DNA from: Campylobacter sp. US33a
GTDB taxonomy: Bacteria > Campylobacterota > Campylobacteria > Campylobacterales > Campylobacteraceae
Length of the DNA: 64,000 nucleotides
NCBI RefSeq assembly: GCF_004378855.1
Contig: NZ_RYYL01000008.1
Coordinates: 50,943-114,942 of the forward strand
Direction: 5' to 3'
Shown: piece by piece, positions 19,018-28,418 of the stretch
How the letters are laid out: each line of letters begins with the position of its first letter
How positions within the stretch are numbered: position 1 is the stretch's first letter
The notes under the pieces: generated by a model
What the model saw: the letters and a program-made list of their open reading frames with translations, nothing else
The model's database searches: none
Told to the model about the DNA's origin: nothing
Translations under genes and position numbers: made by a program

Positions 19018-19886
19018 TTAGTCGTATTTTTCAAAAGATGAACTTCTCCAAGCTCTAGTGTCTTTATGAAAGCCGTTTGAAAAAGTAAAACGAATGATTT
19101 CTTCATCATCTTTGTTTAAATACTCCGCTCTTACTCCTTTTAAATTCACCCTTTCATCATCATAAAAAGATTAGGACAAATCACGCTTTGTCCTACATGG
19201 ACTAGTTTTACAACTTCCTTGCAAGTGCCATAAATTTTATAATATCTCAAAGAAAAAGGTATGGCTTCTTTTAGATAAACTTTATCCAAAAAAACTTCTT
19301 GATAATTCCTATAAACTCCTTTAGTTCTATCAATTTCAAAAAACCATTTAGGTGGTTTTGTGGCTAGTTTTGAATTCATAAAAATTTCATCTACCTTAGC
19401 ATCTTTAGCTATTTTCCAAGAAGAAAGATTTTGATTAAAATTTTTAGCATTAGCAAACATTTGTTCTGCTTTTTCTACCTTAGATACATTCCATTTTTTT
19501 AAAGTTTGATTGAAATTTGAAGCATTTTTAAACATATGAGGACATATTTTAGCACCGCTTACATCCCAATCATTTAAAGGTTTATTAAAAGATATGGCGT
19601 TTTTAAAAGTGCTATTGAAATTTTCTGCCTTAGATACATTCCATTTATTTAAGTTTTGATTGAATTTTTTAGCACCGGCAAAAGTGTAGTTTAAGTCTTT
19701 AACATTGCTTGTATCCCATTTACCTAAAGGTTGATTAAAACCTGAATCCGCAAACACAAAGGATAAATCATTAACTTTTGAAATTTTCCAATTATTTAGA
19801 GTTTGATTAAAACTAATAGCACCCCAAAACATATGAGACATCTTTTCTAAAGAGCTTGTATCCCAAGAATTAATATTTTGATTAAA
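19018..19886 (-). pseudogene. 3' half of a broken DUF285/BspA-repeat lipoprotein gene
   Basis: This continues the 5' fragment in the same frame after an in-frame TAA at 19887-19889. It encodes seven more 25-residue repeats of the FNQ-x-L-x-x-W-x-x-SK-V type, then a non-repetitive tail with two cysteines (GTCKEVV and VICPNL). An open stretch from the ATG at 19841 ends early at 19146. One extra T in the T5 run (19164-19168) would extend it as LFYDDERVNLKGVRAEY... to a stop at 19018, giving a natural-looking C-terminus. The gene therefore carries two lesions, a nonsense codon and a 1-nt frameshift. Confidence 0.78.
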
Positions 19887-20735
19887 TTACACTGCCTTAT
19901 AAAACATGTATTCCATATTTTTAACTTTGCTCATATTCCATTTATTTAGGGCTTTGTTAAATTTGCTTGCTTCATAAAACATATAACTCGTATTTTCTAC
20001 CTTGCTCATATCCCAAGAATTTAGATCTTGATTAAAGCTTGAAGCACTTGCAAAGGCAAAGGAAGTGTCAGTGAGATTTTTAGTATTCCAAGTGTTTAAT
20101 TTTTGATTAAAAACTTTATTATGATAAAAAATGCCTTCCATGCTCTCAACCTTGCTAACATCCCATTTGTCTAAGGGTTGATTGAAAGTTATCGCCTCTA
20201 AAAACATAGCATTCATATTTTCAACCTTACTTACATCCCAATCGTTGATATTTTGATTAAAATTTTTAGCCCCATAAAACATTCGCTCCATAGTTTTTGC
20301 ACTACTTGTATCCCAAGAGCTAATATTTTGATCAAAATTTTCAAGAAAAGCAAAAGTATCTTTGAAATTTTCTACCCCAGATACATCCCATTTTTCTATA
20401 CCATTAAAATAATCATTTTCTACTTTTATTCTAGGATAATAATGGATATACTGCGCTTCCAATTCTTTTGCAAAAACTTCTGCAAATAAATCACTCATAT
20501 CAGTGATTTTGGAGGTGTTAATATCACCTAAATATAAACCCTTGTTTTCTTTTAAAAGCAAAATAAGCTCTTCTTTATTTTGCGGGGTAAGATTAATACT
20601 TTTGCTTGAATTTTGTTCTAGCTTTGTGGCGTTTTGTTCTAAATTTGTAGTATTTTGTTCTAAATTTTTTGCGTCGCTTTTGCAAGCATTTAAAAACAAT
20701 AAACACAAAATCAAACTTATGATTTTTACCATCAC
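19887..20735 (-). pseudogene. 5' half of a broken DUF285/BspA-repeat lipoprotein gene
   Basis: The 5' fragment encodes a lipoprotein signal (best start ATG 20732) with lipobox LNAC. A short NLEQN/KLEQN repeat linker and about seven 25-residue repeats such as NINDWDVSKVENMNAMFLEA follow. Repeats of this kind (DUF285, BspA-like) form solenoids on surface proteins of several bacteria. The seventh repeat reads FYKAV-stop-FNQNINSWD, so a single TAA replaces one residue of the usual A-x-x-FNQ junction. It starts 10 nt after moeA and may share its transcript. It could yield a truncated secreted lipoprotein. Confidence 0.8.
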
Positions 20736-20744
20736 TTTGCTTTT

Positions 20745-21911
20745 TTAAAGCTTTAAAATCGTGATTTTTTCATCTTTTTTAAATTCTGTTCTTTCTTCTT
20801 CACTGATGAGTAAAAATTCACTATTTATCAAAGGTAGTATCATTCCTGAGCCGTATTTGCCATCATTAAAAGGATAGAAAACTTCATTTTCTAAATTGCC
20901 TAAGATGAGGTTATTTCTTCCGCTTTTTACTTTCAAATCACTTCCCATAAGAGCATGAATTTTTAAAGGTTTTTCTAAATTTCCGCTCAATAAATTAATA
21001 ATTTTTTTAGTAAAAATAAAAGCTGAAAGATAAGCCGCCATAGGATTTCCTGGTAGAATAAGCACTAAGTTTTTATCTTTTTGATAAAGTTTAGTTGGTC
21101 TTGCAGGCCGCGCTTTTAAACCTTTAAAAAGCGGAGTAAAACCTAGTTCATCTAAAGCTTTTTCCATAAAATCAGCTTCCCCCACACTCGCACCGCCTGA
21201 AGTGATTAAAAGATCAAAATTGGTATTTTTTAAGGCTTCTTTTGTGGTGCTAAAGTCATCTTTGATGATGCCAAGATAGCTTGTATCGCAAGTTTTAAGC
21301 ATAGCAAGCAAAGGCAAAGCATTGGCATTGTAAATGCTTTCTTCATCGCAATCACGCCAAGGCTCTTTTAGTTCATCTCCACTTGAAAAAATCCCCACGC
21401 GAATTTTCCTTATAACTTGAATTTTATAAAGCCCTTGGGAAGAAAGTAGAGCGATATGCCTAGCATTTAGCCTTGTGCCTTTTTTAAGCAAAAGTTCATC
21501 TTTTTTTAGTTCTTCGCCCTTGTATCTATAAGCATTGTGCTTTTTTGGTGGTTTTTTAATGATGAGTTTGCTATTTTCAATGCATTCATCTTCTATCATT
21601 AAAATCGTATCAGCATTTTTGGGTATTTTTGCCCCAGTCATAATCTTAAAACACTCGTTTTTATTTATCTCGTAAGTGTTTTTATCTCCTGCAAAAATAG
21701 TACCTTTTATCTTTAAAGCTTCATTTAAATCCTCATAATTAAAAGCATAGCCATCAAGAGCAGCATTATCAAAGCTGGGTAAATTTTTTCTAGCGTAAAG
21801 ATCTTTGGCTAAAATTCTTCCTTTAGCTTTTTCAAGGCTTATTAGTTCGTATTCTTTAAGAGATGAAATTTGATTTTCTAAGTCTTTTAAGGTTTGAAAA
21901 ATGTTTTTCAT
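20745..21911 (-). CDS. moeA: Molybdopterin molybdotransferase MoeA
   Basis: The 388-residue enzyme inserts molybdenum into adenylated molybdopterin to make the cofactor needed by NapA and other molybdoenzymes. Typical MoeA stretches are present: LPSFDNAALDGYA near residue 45, FKIMTGAKIPKNADTILMIE, the SGDEL and TSGGASVGEADF loops of the MPT-binding domain, and LPGNPMAA. Length is normal. It corresponds to the C. jejuni gene recalled as Cj0857c, next to murA. Confidence 0.93.
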   Translation of the reverse strand: MKNIFQTLKDLENQISSLKEYELISLEKAKGRILAKDLYARKNLPSFDNAALDGYAFNYEDLNEALKIKGTIFAGDKNTYEINKNECFKIMTGAKIPKNADTILMIEDECIENSKLIIKKPPKKHNAYRYKGEELKKDELLLKKGTRLNARHIALLSSQGLYKIQVIRKIRVGIFSSGDELKEPWRDCDEESIYNANALPLLAMLKTCDTSYLGIIKDDFSTTKEALKNTNFDLLITSGGASVGEADFMEKALDELGFTPLFKGLKARPARPTKLYQKDKNLVLILPGNPMAAYLSAFIFTKKIINLLSGNLEKPLKIHALMGSDLKVKSGRNNLILGNLENEVFYPFNDGKYGSGMILPLINSEFLLISEEERTEFKKDEKITILKL

Positions 21912-21992
21912 AATAAAGCCTTTTTTGTGTTTTTAGATAATGGTATTTTACAATAAAACATAATGAAATAATTCTAAGTCTTCAAACCCTGC

Positions 21993-21998
21993 TATAAT
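21993..21998 (+). promoter_or_regulatory. Candidate plus-strand promoter antisense to the 20-codon peptide gene
   Basis: TATAAT on the plus strand sits inside a 7-bp inverted repeat (AGTCTTC/GAAGACT). A transcript from about 22005 would contain a 9-bp inverted repeat (22019-22027 with 22066-22074) and run antisense into the small peptide gene. No -35 box is clear. Confidence 0.4.
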
Positions 21999-22075
21999 GA
22001 AGACTTTTTGTTTTAAGGACAAACTAAGTAGGGTTTTTTTAAAATTATAATCGAAAAATTAAAAATTAGTTTGTT

Positions 22076-22105
22076 CTTATCTTAGTTTTTTACGACTAAG
22101 ATAAG
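22076..22105. terminator. Perfect 10-bp inverted repeat at the 3' end of the small peptide gene
   Basis: CTTATCTTAG and CTAAGATAAG are separated by 10 nt. On the minus strand the hairpin includes the peptide stop codon and is followed by AACAAACTAATTTTTAATTTTT, so it can act as a terminator or as a 3' stability structure. Confidence 0.6.
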
Positions 22106-22144
22106 GATGATTAAAGCAATCATAAAAACAATAACTTCATTCAT
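22082..22144 (-). CDS. 20-residue hydrophobic single-helix peptide
   Basis: This unlisted gene reads MNEVIVFMIALIILILVVKN and stops at TAA. A perfect AAAGGAGG (22157-22150) lies 5 nt before the ATG, and a TATAAT box lies upstream at 22213-22208. The peptide is one transmembrane-length helix with an acidic N-terminus and a lysine near the C-terminus. Its last codons form one arm of a perfect 10-bp inverted repeat. The architecture fits a type I toxin or a small membrane-complex subunit. I recognise no homologue, and it does not resemble AapA of Helicobacter. Confidence 0.65.
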   Translation of the reverse strand: MNEVIVFMIALIILILVVKN

Positions 22145-22207
22145 CTCAACCTCCTTTCAAACTTTAATTTTAAAGTCTTCAAGCAAGGTTATCCTTAAAA
22201 CGAAAAG

Positions 22208-22213
22208 ATTATA
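22208..22213 (-). promoter_or_regulatory. -10 box (TATAAT) of the 20-residue peptide gene
   Basis: A minus-strand TATAAT lies 64 nt before the peptide ATG, giving a leader of roughly 57 nt that carries GTTTTAAGGA and GAAGACTTT. The same two motifs occur in the opposing plus-strand unit. Confidence 0.5.
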
Positions 22214-22247
22214 TATAAAAATATTTTAGAAAAGCATTAAGTTAAGA

Positions 22248-23504
22248 TTATTCTTCAAGCCTTGTGATTTTTGCACCCAGCTTTTTAAATTTTTCTTCTA
22301 AATTTTCATACCCTCTATCAAGATGATAAATTCTATGCACAAAGCTTGTGCCTTTGGCTGCAAGTGCTGCTAAGATTAAAGCCGAAGAAGCACGCAAATC
22401 CGTAGCCATCACATCAGCGGCATTTAACTCTTTGCCACCTACAATGGTTGCAATGTGCCCATTTAGCTTAATATCTGCTCCCATTCTTAAAAGCTCACTT
22501 ACATGCATAAAGCGATTTTCAAAAAGCCTTTCATCGATGATACTTGTGCCATTTGCCATCAAAGCTAGTGCCATAAATTGCGCTTGCATATCGGTTGGAA
22601 AACCTGGATATTCGCTTGTTAGAATTTCAACTGGCTTTATTTCTTTTGCAGAAGGCAAGGTGATACTATCGTTATCCACTAGGGTTTCAAAGCCCATTTG
22701 ATGAAGTTTCGCCAAAACCGCTCCTAAATGTTCAGCATTAGCTTTTTTAAGTGTGATTTGTGAATTTGTAATGGCTCCAGCACACAGATAAGTCCCAGCT
22801 TCTATTCTATCAGGAATTACGCTAAATTCTTTAAATTCTAAAAGTTCTTTATCGGTGCCATAAATTTCAAGTTCATCAGTGCCTATACCTTTTATATCAA
22901 GCCCTGCGCTTGCTAAAACTTCGCAAAGTTGCACGACTTCAGGCTCTTTTGCGACATTTAAAAGTTTGGTTTTTCCTTTAGCTAAGGCTGCTGCCATGAT
23001 GATATTTTCACTACCAGTAACCGTGATCTTATCAAATAAAATTTCAGCTCCCTTTAAAGCACCACTTGCTACGACATAGCCTTGTTTTATCTCTATATTT
23101 GCACCCATTTTTTCTAAAGCACTTAAGTGTAAATCAATAGGTCTTTGCCCTATGGCACAACCCCCAGGCAAGGACACTTCACATTTTTCAAAACGCGCAA
23201 GCAAAGGTCCTAAGGTAAGGATAGAAGCACGCATTTTTCGCACTATATCATAAATGGCTGTGGTTTTGTTAAGTGTGGTAGTGTCTAAAAATGCAGTATT
23301 TTTTTCAAATTTAGTTTTTGCACCCAAATTTTCAAGCAAAGAAATAAGAGTTTTGATATCTGCGACATTTGGGACATTATTTATTTTAACTTCATTTTTG
23401 GCAAGTATGCTAGAAGCGATTAAGGGCAGGGCGGCGTTTTTTGCTCCACTTATAATCACCTCGCCTTGAAGTTTTTGTTCTCCTTTTATTTCCAAATAAG
23501 TCAT
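22248..23504 (-). CDS. murA: UDP-N-acetylglucosamine 1-carboxyvinyltransferase MurA
   Basis: The 418-residue enzyme transfers enolpyruvate to UDP-GlcNAc, the first committed step of peptidoglycan synthesis. The catalytic loop [16 protein letters not shown] has the active-site Cys116, the residue attacked by fosfomycin. The N-terminal [18 protein letters not shown] and the C-terminal [17 protein letters not shown] are standard. Length matches the family. Confidence 0.97.
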   Translation of the reverse strand: MTYLEIKGEQKLQGEVIISGAKNAALPLIASSILAKNEVKINNVPNVADIKTLISLLENLGAKTKFEKNTAFLDTTTLNKTTAIYDIVRKMRASILTLGPLLARFEKCEVSLPGGCAIGQRPIDLHLSALEKMGANIEIKQGYVVASGALKGAEILFDKITVTGSENIIMAAALAKGKTKLLNVAKEPEVVQLCEVLASAGLDIKGIGTDELEIYGTDKELLEFKEFSVIPDRIEAGTYLCAGAITNSQITLKKANAEHLGAVLAKLHQMGFETLVDNDSITLPSAKEIKPVEILTSEYPGFPTDMQAQFMALALMANGTSIIDERLFENRFMHVSELLRMGADIKLNGHIATIVGGKELNAADVMATDLRASSALILAALAAKGTSFVHRIYHLDRGYENLEEKFKKLGAKITRLEE

Positions 23505-23561
23505 AAATACTTTTCCTTTTTTTACAAATCAAGGCTTAATTATAATAAAAAAAATCAAATA

Positions 23562-23963
23562 TCACGCCAATGCCTTTTGTTGCGCGCTTAATATTTGCAT
23601 AATTTGTCCTTGTATAGTAGCTACTTGGGCATTTAAAGTAACTATTTGATCTTGCAAAGCCATTTTTGTTTCATCATCAGCATTTTGCATTTTGTTATTT
23701 AATTGAGAGATTTTTTGCATAATTTCATTTAATTTTTTGATTAATTCTTCTAATTTAGCGTTTGAATTCTTGCTTTCTTGCTGTATTGTGGTGTTTTTTT
23801 GTAATTTTTCAATACCTGTTTTTAAAAATTCTTTAGCTTCTTTAGAAAAATCAACCAAAACATCAGAATTGCTACTCGGTAAATTATTTTGAGTTTGATT
23901 TCCTTTTTTAAACTTTTGTTCTTTGTAATCCTTATTGTAAATTTCATTAAAATTAATTTCCAT
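23562..23963 (-). CDS. Small coiled-coil protein of unknown function
   Basis: The 133-residue polar protein has no signal peptide. The first 40 residues are basic and Asn/Gln-rich. Residues about 50-133 are predicted from heptad spacing to be coiled coil, ending QGQIMQILSAQQKALA. It is a conserved Campylobacter hypothetical next to murA (recalled as Cj0859c). The coiled-coil, Ala/Gln-rich end resembles type III-exported flagellar accessory proteins in general style only; no function is assigned. Confidence 0.8.
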   Translation of the reverse strand: MEINFNEIYNKDYKEQKFKKGNQTQNNLPSSNSDVLVDFSKEAKEFLKTGIEKLQKNTTIQQESKNSNAKLEELIKKLNEIMQKISQLNNKMQNADDETKMALQDQIVTLNAQVATIQGQIMQILSAQQKALA

Positions 23964-24025
23964 AAAAATTCCTTTTTTATTTTCAGCACAATCGACATTT
24001 AAGTCAAAAAATAAATACTTTACAT

Positions 24026-24031
24026 TATAAT
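24026..24031 (+). promoter_or_regulatory. -10 box (TATAAT) of the EamA permease gene
   Basis: TATAAT ends 30 nt before the ATG at 24062. A TTG start at 24041 would lie at the very beginning of the message, so this box supports the ATG. Confidence 0.55.
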
Positions 24032-24061
24032 GCCAAGAATTTGCTGCTAAGGTGTTTTCTA

Positions 24062-24925
24062 ATGGGCGTATTTTTGGTTTTACTTGGTGGAATTTTTTGG
24101 GCTATAAGCGGAGTTTTGGCTGAATATTTGTTTAAAAACGATTATGCAGTTGAGTGGGTAAGTTTTTATAGATTATTATTTACTGGAATTTTACTTTTAA
24201 TTATAAGTTTAAGACGCAAGAATTTTGTACTTTTTAAAAGCAAAAATGAACTTTTATCTCTTTTGATTTTTGCATTTTTTGGGCTTTTGATGACTCAATA
24301 TGGTTATTTTAAAGGTATTTTTTATACTGATGCGGGTACAGCTACGATGATGCAATACTCAGCTCCTATTATCATTATGCTTTTTGTGTGTTTTAGGGAT
24401 AAAAAATTTCCAAAATACTCTGAAATTGTAGCTTTAATTTTAATTGTTTTAGGTATATTCTTACTTGCAAGTAGTGGCGATGTGGCAAATTTAAATCTTA
24501 ATTTTTGGGGTGTTTTTTGGTCGATTATAGGAGCTTTTGGTGTGGCATTTTACTCACTAAGTGCAAGGAAAATTATCGCAAAATACGGACTTTTCTTTGT
24601 TATGGGAATGGCTTCTTTGTTTGCTTCTTTTGTGCTTTTAAGTATTTTGGAAACAAAAGGCGGACTCGTGCATTATGATTTTTCACTCAAAGCCTTTTTA
24701 GCAATGAGTGGTATTGTGCTAATTGGCACGATTGGGGCATTTTGTCTTTATTTAAAAGGCGTTGAATTAATTGGAGTAATGAGAGCGAGCATGATAGCTT
24801 GTATCGAACCTGTGGCAGCAGCTTTTATGAGCTTTTTATTTTTAGGGACAAGATATGCTTTTTTGGAACTTTTTGCTTTTGCTTTAATTATCATAAGCAT
24901 TATTTTAAATGCAAAAAAGAATTAA
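24062..24925 (+). CDS. EamA/DMT family transporter
   Basis: The 287-residue drug/metabolite-type permease has ten hydrophobic segments in two EamA repeats (about 1-135 and 145-285). The opening MGVFLVLLGGIFWAISGVLAEYLF is typical. Substrate is unknown. The ATG at 24062 is preferred over an upstream TTG (24041) because AAGG lies about 10 nt before it and a -10 box is placed just upstream. It corresponds to the C. jejuni gene recalled as Cj0860. Confidence 0.88.
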   Translation: MGVFLVLLGGIFWAISGVLAEYLFKNDYAVEWVSFYRLLFTGILLLIISLRRKNFVLFKSKNELLSLLIFAFFGLLMTQYGYFKGIFYTDAGTATMMQYSAPIIIMLFVCFRDKKFPKYSEIVALILIVLGIFLLASSGDVANLNLNFWGVFWSIIGAFGVAFYSLSARKIIAKYGLFFVMGMASLFASFVLLSILETKGGLVHYDFSLKAFLAMSGIVLIGTIGAFCLYLKGVELIGVMRASMIACIEPVAAAFMSFLFLGTRYAFLELFAFALIIISIILNAKKN

Positions 24926-25307
24926 AATATTTACCAAAGCCTATAAAAATGAGCTTTGTAATTTTAGTAAAAGAATTCAAATCATTTTTTTAACATCAAA
25001 TACTAAAAAAAGGAACAAATAAAGCTCTATAATTTTGCAAGAGTTTGCTTAAGTTTAAAAAGATTTTAAAATGCTTGCAAACTCTGAAAAATTATATTTT
25101 ACCCGTCATATTGAATACAGCTAAACACCTCTATTTCTTTTCGTTATTCTATGGTACAACTCGGAGATTTTCCACACTCTTGTTATTCTAAGTGAAGTAA
25201 AAGGAAAAGAAGAATCTCATCATATTGATTTTAATTTGGGTAAATTTTTGAAAATAAAACAACAAAATTGCGGAAAAATTAAAAAATAATAAACAAAATC
25301 TATTTAA
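24926..25307. other. Intergenic region with hairpin and degenerate GTCAT-type repeat remnants
   Basis: No convincing gene. A plus-strand TATAAT at 25028-25033 is followed by a 9-bp inverted repeat (25040-25048 with 25077-25085). Downstream, CGTCATATTGAATACAGC and TTATTCTAAGTGAAGTAAAA followed by GAAGAATCTC resemble decayed copies of the repeat family seen around the haemagglutinin gene. The rest is AT-rich and featureless. Confidence 0.5.
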
Positions 25308-25886
25308 TTAATTTTCCATGAAATTTTTAAGCAATTTTTTGCCATTTTGGCTTAAAATCGCTTCAGGATGAAATTGTACTCCATAAATTTCATATTTTTT
25401 ATGTTTGATAGCCATGATAATATTTTCATCGTTTAAGGCTAGAATTTCACAATTTTTTGGCATTTTACTAATGTGCAAAGAATGATATAAACAAATTTTA
25501 CTTTTATCTTTTATGCCTTTAAAAAGCGAAGTTTTTTTGGCATTTTTGTTTAGATGGAGTCTTGAAATTTTACCATGCATAGGGTAGGGCATTTTAGAAA
25601 TTTTTCCGCCAAAAACCTCACCTATACACTGATGGCCTAAACAAATTCCCAGTATTTTTTTATCTTTTTTAAAGTATTTAATGGCTTTTAAGCTTAATTT
25701 TGATTCGCTAGGAGAATTAGGACCTGGAGAGATGATTAAGTGTGAAAAGTTAAATTTGGCTAAATCTTTTGCTTTTTTAAATTCATCATTTTTAATCACT
25801 TTGCATTTAAAGCCAAGTTCTTTAAGGTAAAAGATTATGGTGTAGCTAAAAGAGTCGTAATTGTCTATAAAAAGGATTTTTTTCAT
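25308..25886 (-). CDS. pabA: Aminodeoxychorismate synthase glutamine amidotransferase PabA
   Basis: The 192-residue class I glutamine amidotransferase has Cys82 in GICLGHQCIGE and the His173/Glu175 pair in GVQFHPEAI. It supplies ammonia to PabB for 4-amino-4-deoxychorismate in folate synthesis. Its placement overlapping pabB by 4 nt, with no trp genes nearby, favours PabA over TrpG. Confidence 0.92.
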   Translation of the reverse strand: MKKILFIDNYDSFSYTIIFYLKELGFKCKVIKNDEFKKAKDLAKFNFSHLIISPGPNSPSESKLSLKAIKYFKKDKKILGICLGHQCIGEVFGGKISKMPYPMHGKISRLHLNKNAKKTSLFKGIKDKSKICLYHSLHISKMPKNCEILALNDENIIMAIKHKKYEIYGVQFHPEAILSQNGKKLLKNFMEN

Positions 25887-27649
25887 TTTAGCTTTACCTT
25901 TTTTAATCCACGCACAGAATTAATACAATAAATTTCATCAGCATTTATTAAATCCTCTTTAAAAAGTGTTTTTTCTTTGACTAAATTTAAATCCAATAAA
26001 AACTGCCTATAAATTCCATTTAAAAGTCCGCTTTGCAAAGTAGGGGTGTAAAAAATATCATCTTTTTTTATGATGATATTACTTCTTGAGCCTTCGCATA
26101 ATTCATCTTTTTGGTTAAAAAAAGCTATGTCAAAGCATTGATTTTCTTTCCATAAAAAAGATTTTTCGTCATAAATTTTTCTTAACGAAGTTTTATGATA
26201 TAAAAAATCACTGCAAGAGTTTAATTTTTCATCACTTAAAAGAAGCAAATCGCTAGTTTGTTCTGTGAGCGAGGTAGTCGAAATTTTAAAATCTCCACTT
26301 TTTTCTAAGATGATTTTTATCAAGGCTTTTTTTGGAGCATTTAGTTTAAATTTGTAAAACAAGCTGTGTTTTTCATCAAAAAGTTTTTGATTTAATTTTT
26401 CAAGGCTTAAGTTTTTAAATTCATCAAAATTAGTGTTTTTATTTAAGATGCTTTCAAATTTATGATTTAATTTTTCTGTGTTAAATCCAAGCTTAAAAGC
26501 AGAGTTTAAAAGTCTTTGAAGATGTTCTTTAAAAAACAAAATAAAACCATTTTTATAATACATCGTTTCAAAAAGATAAAAATCCTTTGGCATTAAAAAG
26601 CTGGCCTTTAGCTTTAACTCTTCAAATTCTTCATTTAGTTTAGAATCCCACACCAAGCCACTTCCAACGCTGTATTTATAAACTTTTTCTTTTTCTATGG
26701 TGCGAATGGCTACACTAAATTTACTCTTTTTTTTATGCACGAGTCCTATGGCACCACAATAAATCCCTCTTTGTCTTTTTTCTAAATCTTTTATGAGTTT
26801 TATACTTTCAATCTTTGGGGTGCCTGTGATAGAACCGCTTGGAAATAGGGCTTTAAAGATTTTATAATAAGTTGTATTTTTTTTGAGTTTGCCTTTTATA
26901 GTGGAAGTCATTTGGTGTAAAGTAGGGTGGCTTTGGATCTTAAAAAGCCTTGTTTTCATACTTTCTTTTTTGATGAGTTTTGAAAGATCGTTTCGTAAAA
27001 GATCGGCTATCATTACATTTTCGCTTAAATTTTTGCTGTCATTTTTTAAAAAAAGTTTGTTTTCTTCATCTTTTTTAGGATTTTCATCTCTTTTGACAGT
27101 ACCTTTCATGGGCTTTGTGATGATATTTCTTTTGCTTGTTTTGAAAAATAATTCCGGTGAAAAGGAGAGAATTTCTTTTTTCTCATCTTTAATATAGGCT
27201 TTAAATTCGGTATTTTGCCTTTTTGATAAAAGATTAAACAAAGAAAAACTATCAAGTTTGCTTTCAAAATCAAAGCTTTGAGTAAGGTTAATCTGATAAC
27301 TTTGTCCCTTAGCAATGGCTTCTTTTACTAGGGCGAAATTCTTTTCATACTCTTTAAAATCTAAGTTGCTTTTAAAAGAAGGTAAAAAACTTTCATCGTC
27401 TATTTCTAAAGGTTTAAAAGGTTTTCTTTTTCTATAAACAAAAAATTTCAAATATTCTTCTTTGCTTTTATAATTTTTATCTTCTAAATACTCGTAAAAT
27501 TCATAATCAATCACGCAAATAAAAAAGAATTTGTGCTTGTATTTTTGTAAAATTTTAAAGCATTTTTTGCTTTCTTTTTGATTTTTTGCTTTTAAGATGC
27601 ATTTTAAATCATAATAAATTTGATTATCAAAAATAGCAAAATTACGCAT
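25883..27649 (-). CDS. pabB: Fused aminodeoxychorismate synthase component I and lyase (PabB-PabC)
   Basis: This 588-residue fusion has two domains. Residues about 90-325 form the chorismate-binding PabB core, with TKPMKGTVKRDENPKKDEEN, NVMIADLLRNDLSKL and FPSGSITGTPKIESI. Residues about 330-588 are a class IV PLP enzyme domain (FLFETMYY, then LCEGSRSNIIIKK and QSGLLNGIYR), matching aminodeoxychorismate lyase. One polypeptide can therefore take chorismate plus ammonia to 4-aminobenzoate. It overlaps pabA by 4 nt and cysE by 8 nt. Confidence 0.92.
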   Translation of the reverse strand: MRNFAIFDNQIYYDLKCILKAKNQKESKKCFKILQKYKHKFFFICVIDYEFYEYLEDKNYKSKEEYLKFFVYRKRKPFKPLEIDDESFLPSFKSNLDFKEYEKNFALVKEAIAKGQSYQINLTQSFDFESKLDSFSLFNLLSKRQNTEFKAYIKDEKKEILSFSPELFFKTSKRNIITKPMKGTVKRDENPKKDEENKLFLKNDSKNLSENVMIADLLRNDLSKLIKKESMKTRLFKIQSHPTLHQMTSTIKGKLKKNTTYYKIFKALFPSGSITGTPKIESIKLIKDLEKRQRGIYCGAIGLVHKKKSKFSVAIRTIEKEKVYKYSVGSGLVWDSKLNEEFEELKLKASFLMPKDFYLFETMYYKNGFILFFKEHLQRLLNSAFKLGFNTEKLNHKFESILNKNTNFDEFKNLSLEKLNQKLFDEKHSLFYKFKLNAPKKALIKIILEKSGDFKISTTSLTEQTSDLLLLSDEKLNSCSDFLYHKTSLRKIYDEKSFLWKENQCFDIAFFNQKDELCEGSRSNIIIKKDDIFYTPTLQSGLLNGIYRQFLLDLNLVKEKTLFKEDLINADEIYCINSVRGLKKVKLK

Positions 27650-28280
27650 TGTGTTTTAATTCTAAAATCAAATTTTCAAGCTCTGCGATTTTCTTTTCAA
27701 ATTTTTCTAGCCTATCTTCACAAAGCGCATCAATAGCACGAGATTTTTGGGGTTTTTTGATTTCTTCCACAATACGCGCAGGAATTCCAACTGCGGTTAA
27801 ATTCGCGCCGACATCTTTTACCACTACGGCGTTTGAGCCGATTTTTGCGTATTCTCCTATGGTGATATTTCCAAGCACTTTTGCACCTGAGCCTATAATA
27901 ACACCTTTTTTGATGGTAGGGTGGCGCTTGATGCCTTTTTCAAGACTTGTCCCACCTAAGGTTACGCCTTGATAAATGAGCACATCATCTTCTATAATGG
28001 TGGTTTGTCCTATAACAACACCGTTTGCATGATCGATAAATACGCGCCTTCCAAGATTTGCTTCGGGGTGTAAATCAACTCCGGTTAAAAACTGTGAAAT
28101 TCCGCTGATAATCCTTGCTAGGCGTTTGAAATTTTTTTGATAAAAAAAGTGCGCAAAACGGTAATTTACCACTGCCCAAACGCCTGGATAATTAAAAAAA
28201 AGCTCTATGAAAGAATTATACGCCGGATCTTGAATTTTAGGTTGTGAAAAGTCTTCTTTGATGATACTAAAAAGGTTCAT
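27642..28280 (-). CDS. cysE: Serine O-acetyltransferase CysE
   Basis: The 212-residue left-handed beta-helix acyltransferase acetylates serine for cysteine synthesis. The catalytic region HPEANLGRRVFIDHANGVVIG, the loop TLGGTSLEKGIKRHPTIKKG and the hexapeptide repeats IGSGAKVLGNITIGEYAKIGSNAVV are in order. In C. jejuni I recall cysE directly beside speA; here a three-gene cassette separates them and cysE overlaps pabB. Confidence 0.95.
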   Translation of the reverse strand: MNLFSIIKEDFSQPKIQDPAYNSFIELFFNYPGVWAVVNYRFAHFFYQKNFKRLARIISGISQFLTGVDLHPEANLGRRVFIDHANGVVIGQTTIIEDDVLIYQGVTLGGTSLEKGIKRHPTIKKGVIIGSGAKVLGNITIGEYAKIGSNAVVVKDVGANLTAVGIPARIVEEIKKPQKSRAIDALCEDRLEKFEKKIAELENLILELKHNA

Positions 28281-28361
28281 TTTTTTCCTTGTGGTTGGTT
28301 TGCAAAAAGTTTAATTTTATCAAAAATTTCTATAAATTTCTTATTTAAGCATTTTTTAATA

Positions 28362-28371
28362 GGGGGGGGGG
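28362..28371 (+). repeat. G10 homopolymer tract (contingency locus)
   Basis: Ten consecutive G lie upstream of the 28419 gene, following TATAAA at 28331-28336. Stops in the upstream sequence mean the tract is not inside an open reading frame, so length change would act on transcription or leader structure. Campylobacter G tracts of 9-10 are typically hypermutable. Confidence 0.9.
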
Positions 28372-28418
28372 ATATGATTTTATCTTTATTTAAATTTTGT
28401 TTGAAAGGAGTATGCAGA

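Noticed and set aside
26883..27197. 104-codon plus-strand frame within pabB
   Set aside because: Antisense shadow of a well-supported PabB core with no independent signals.
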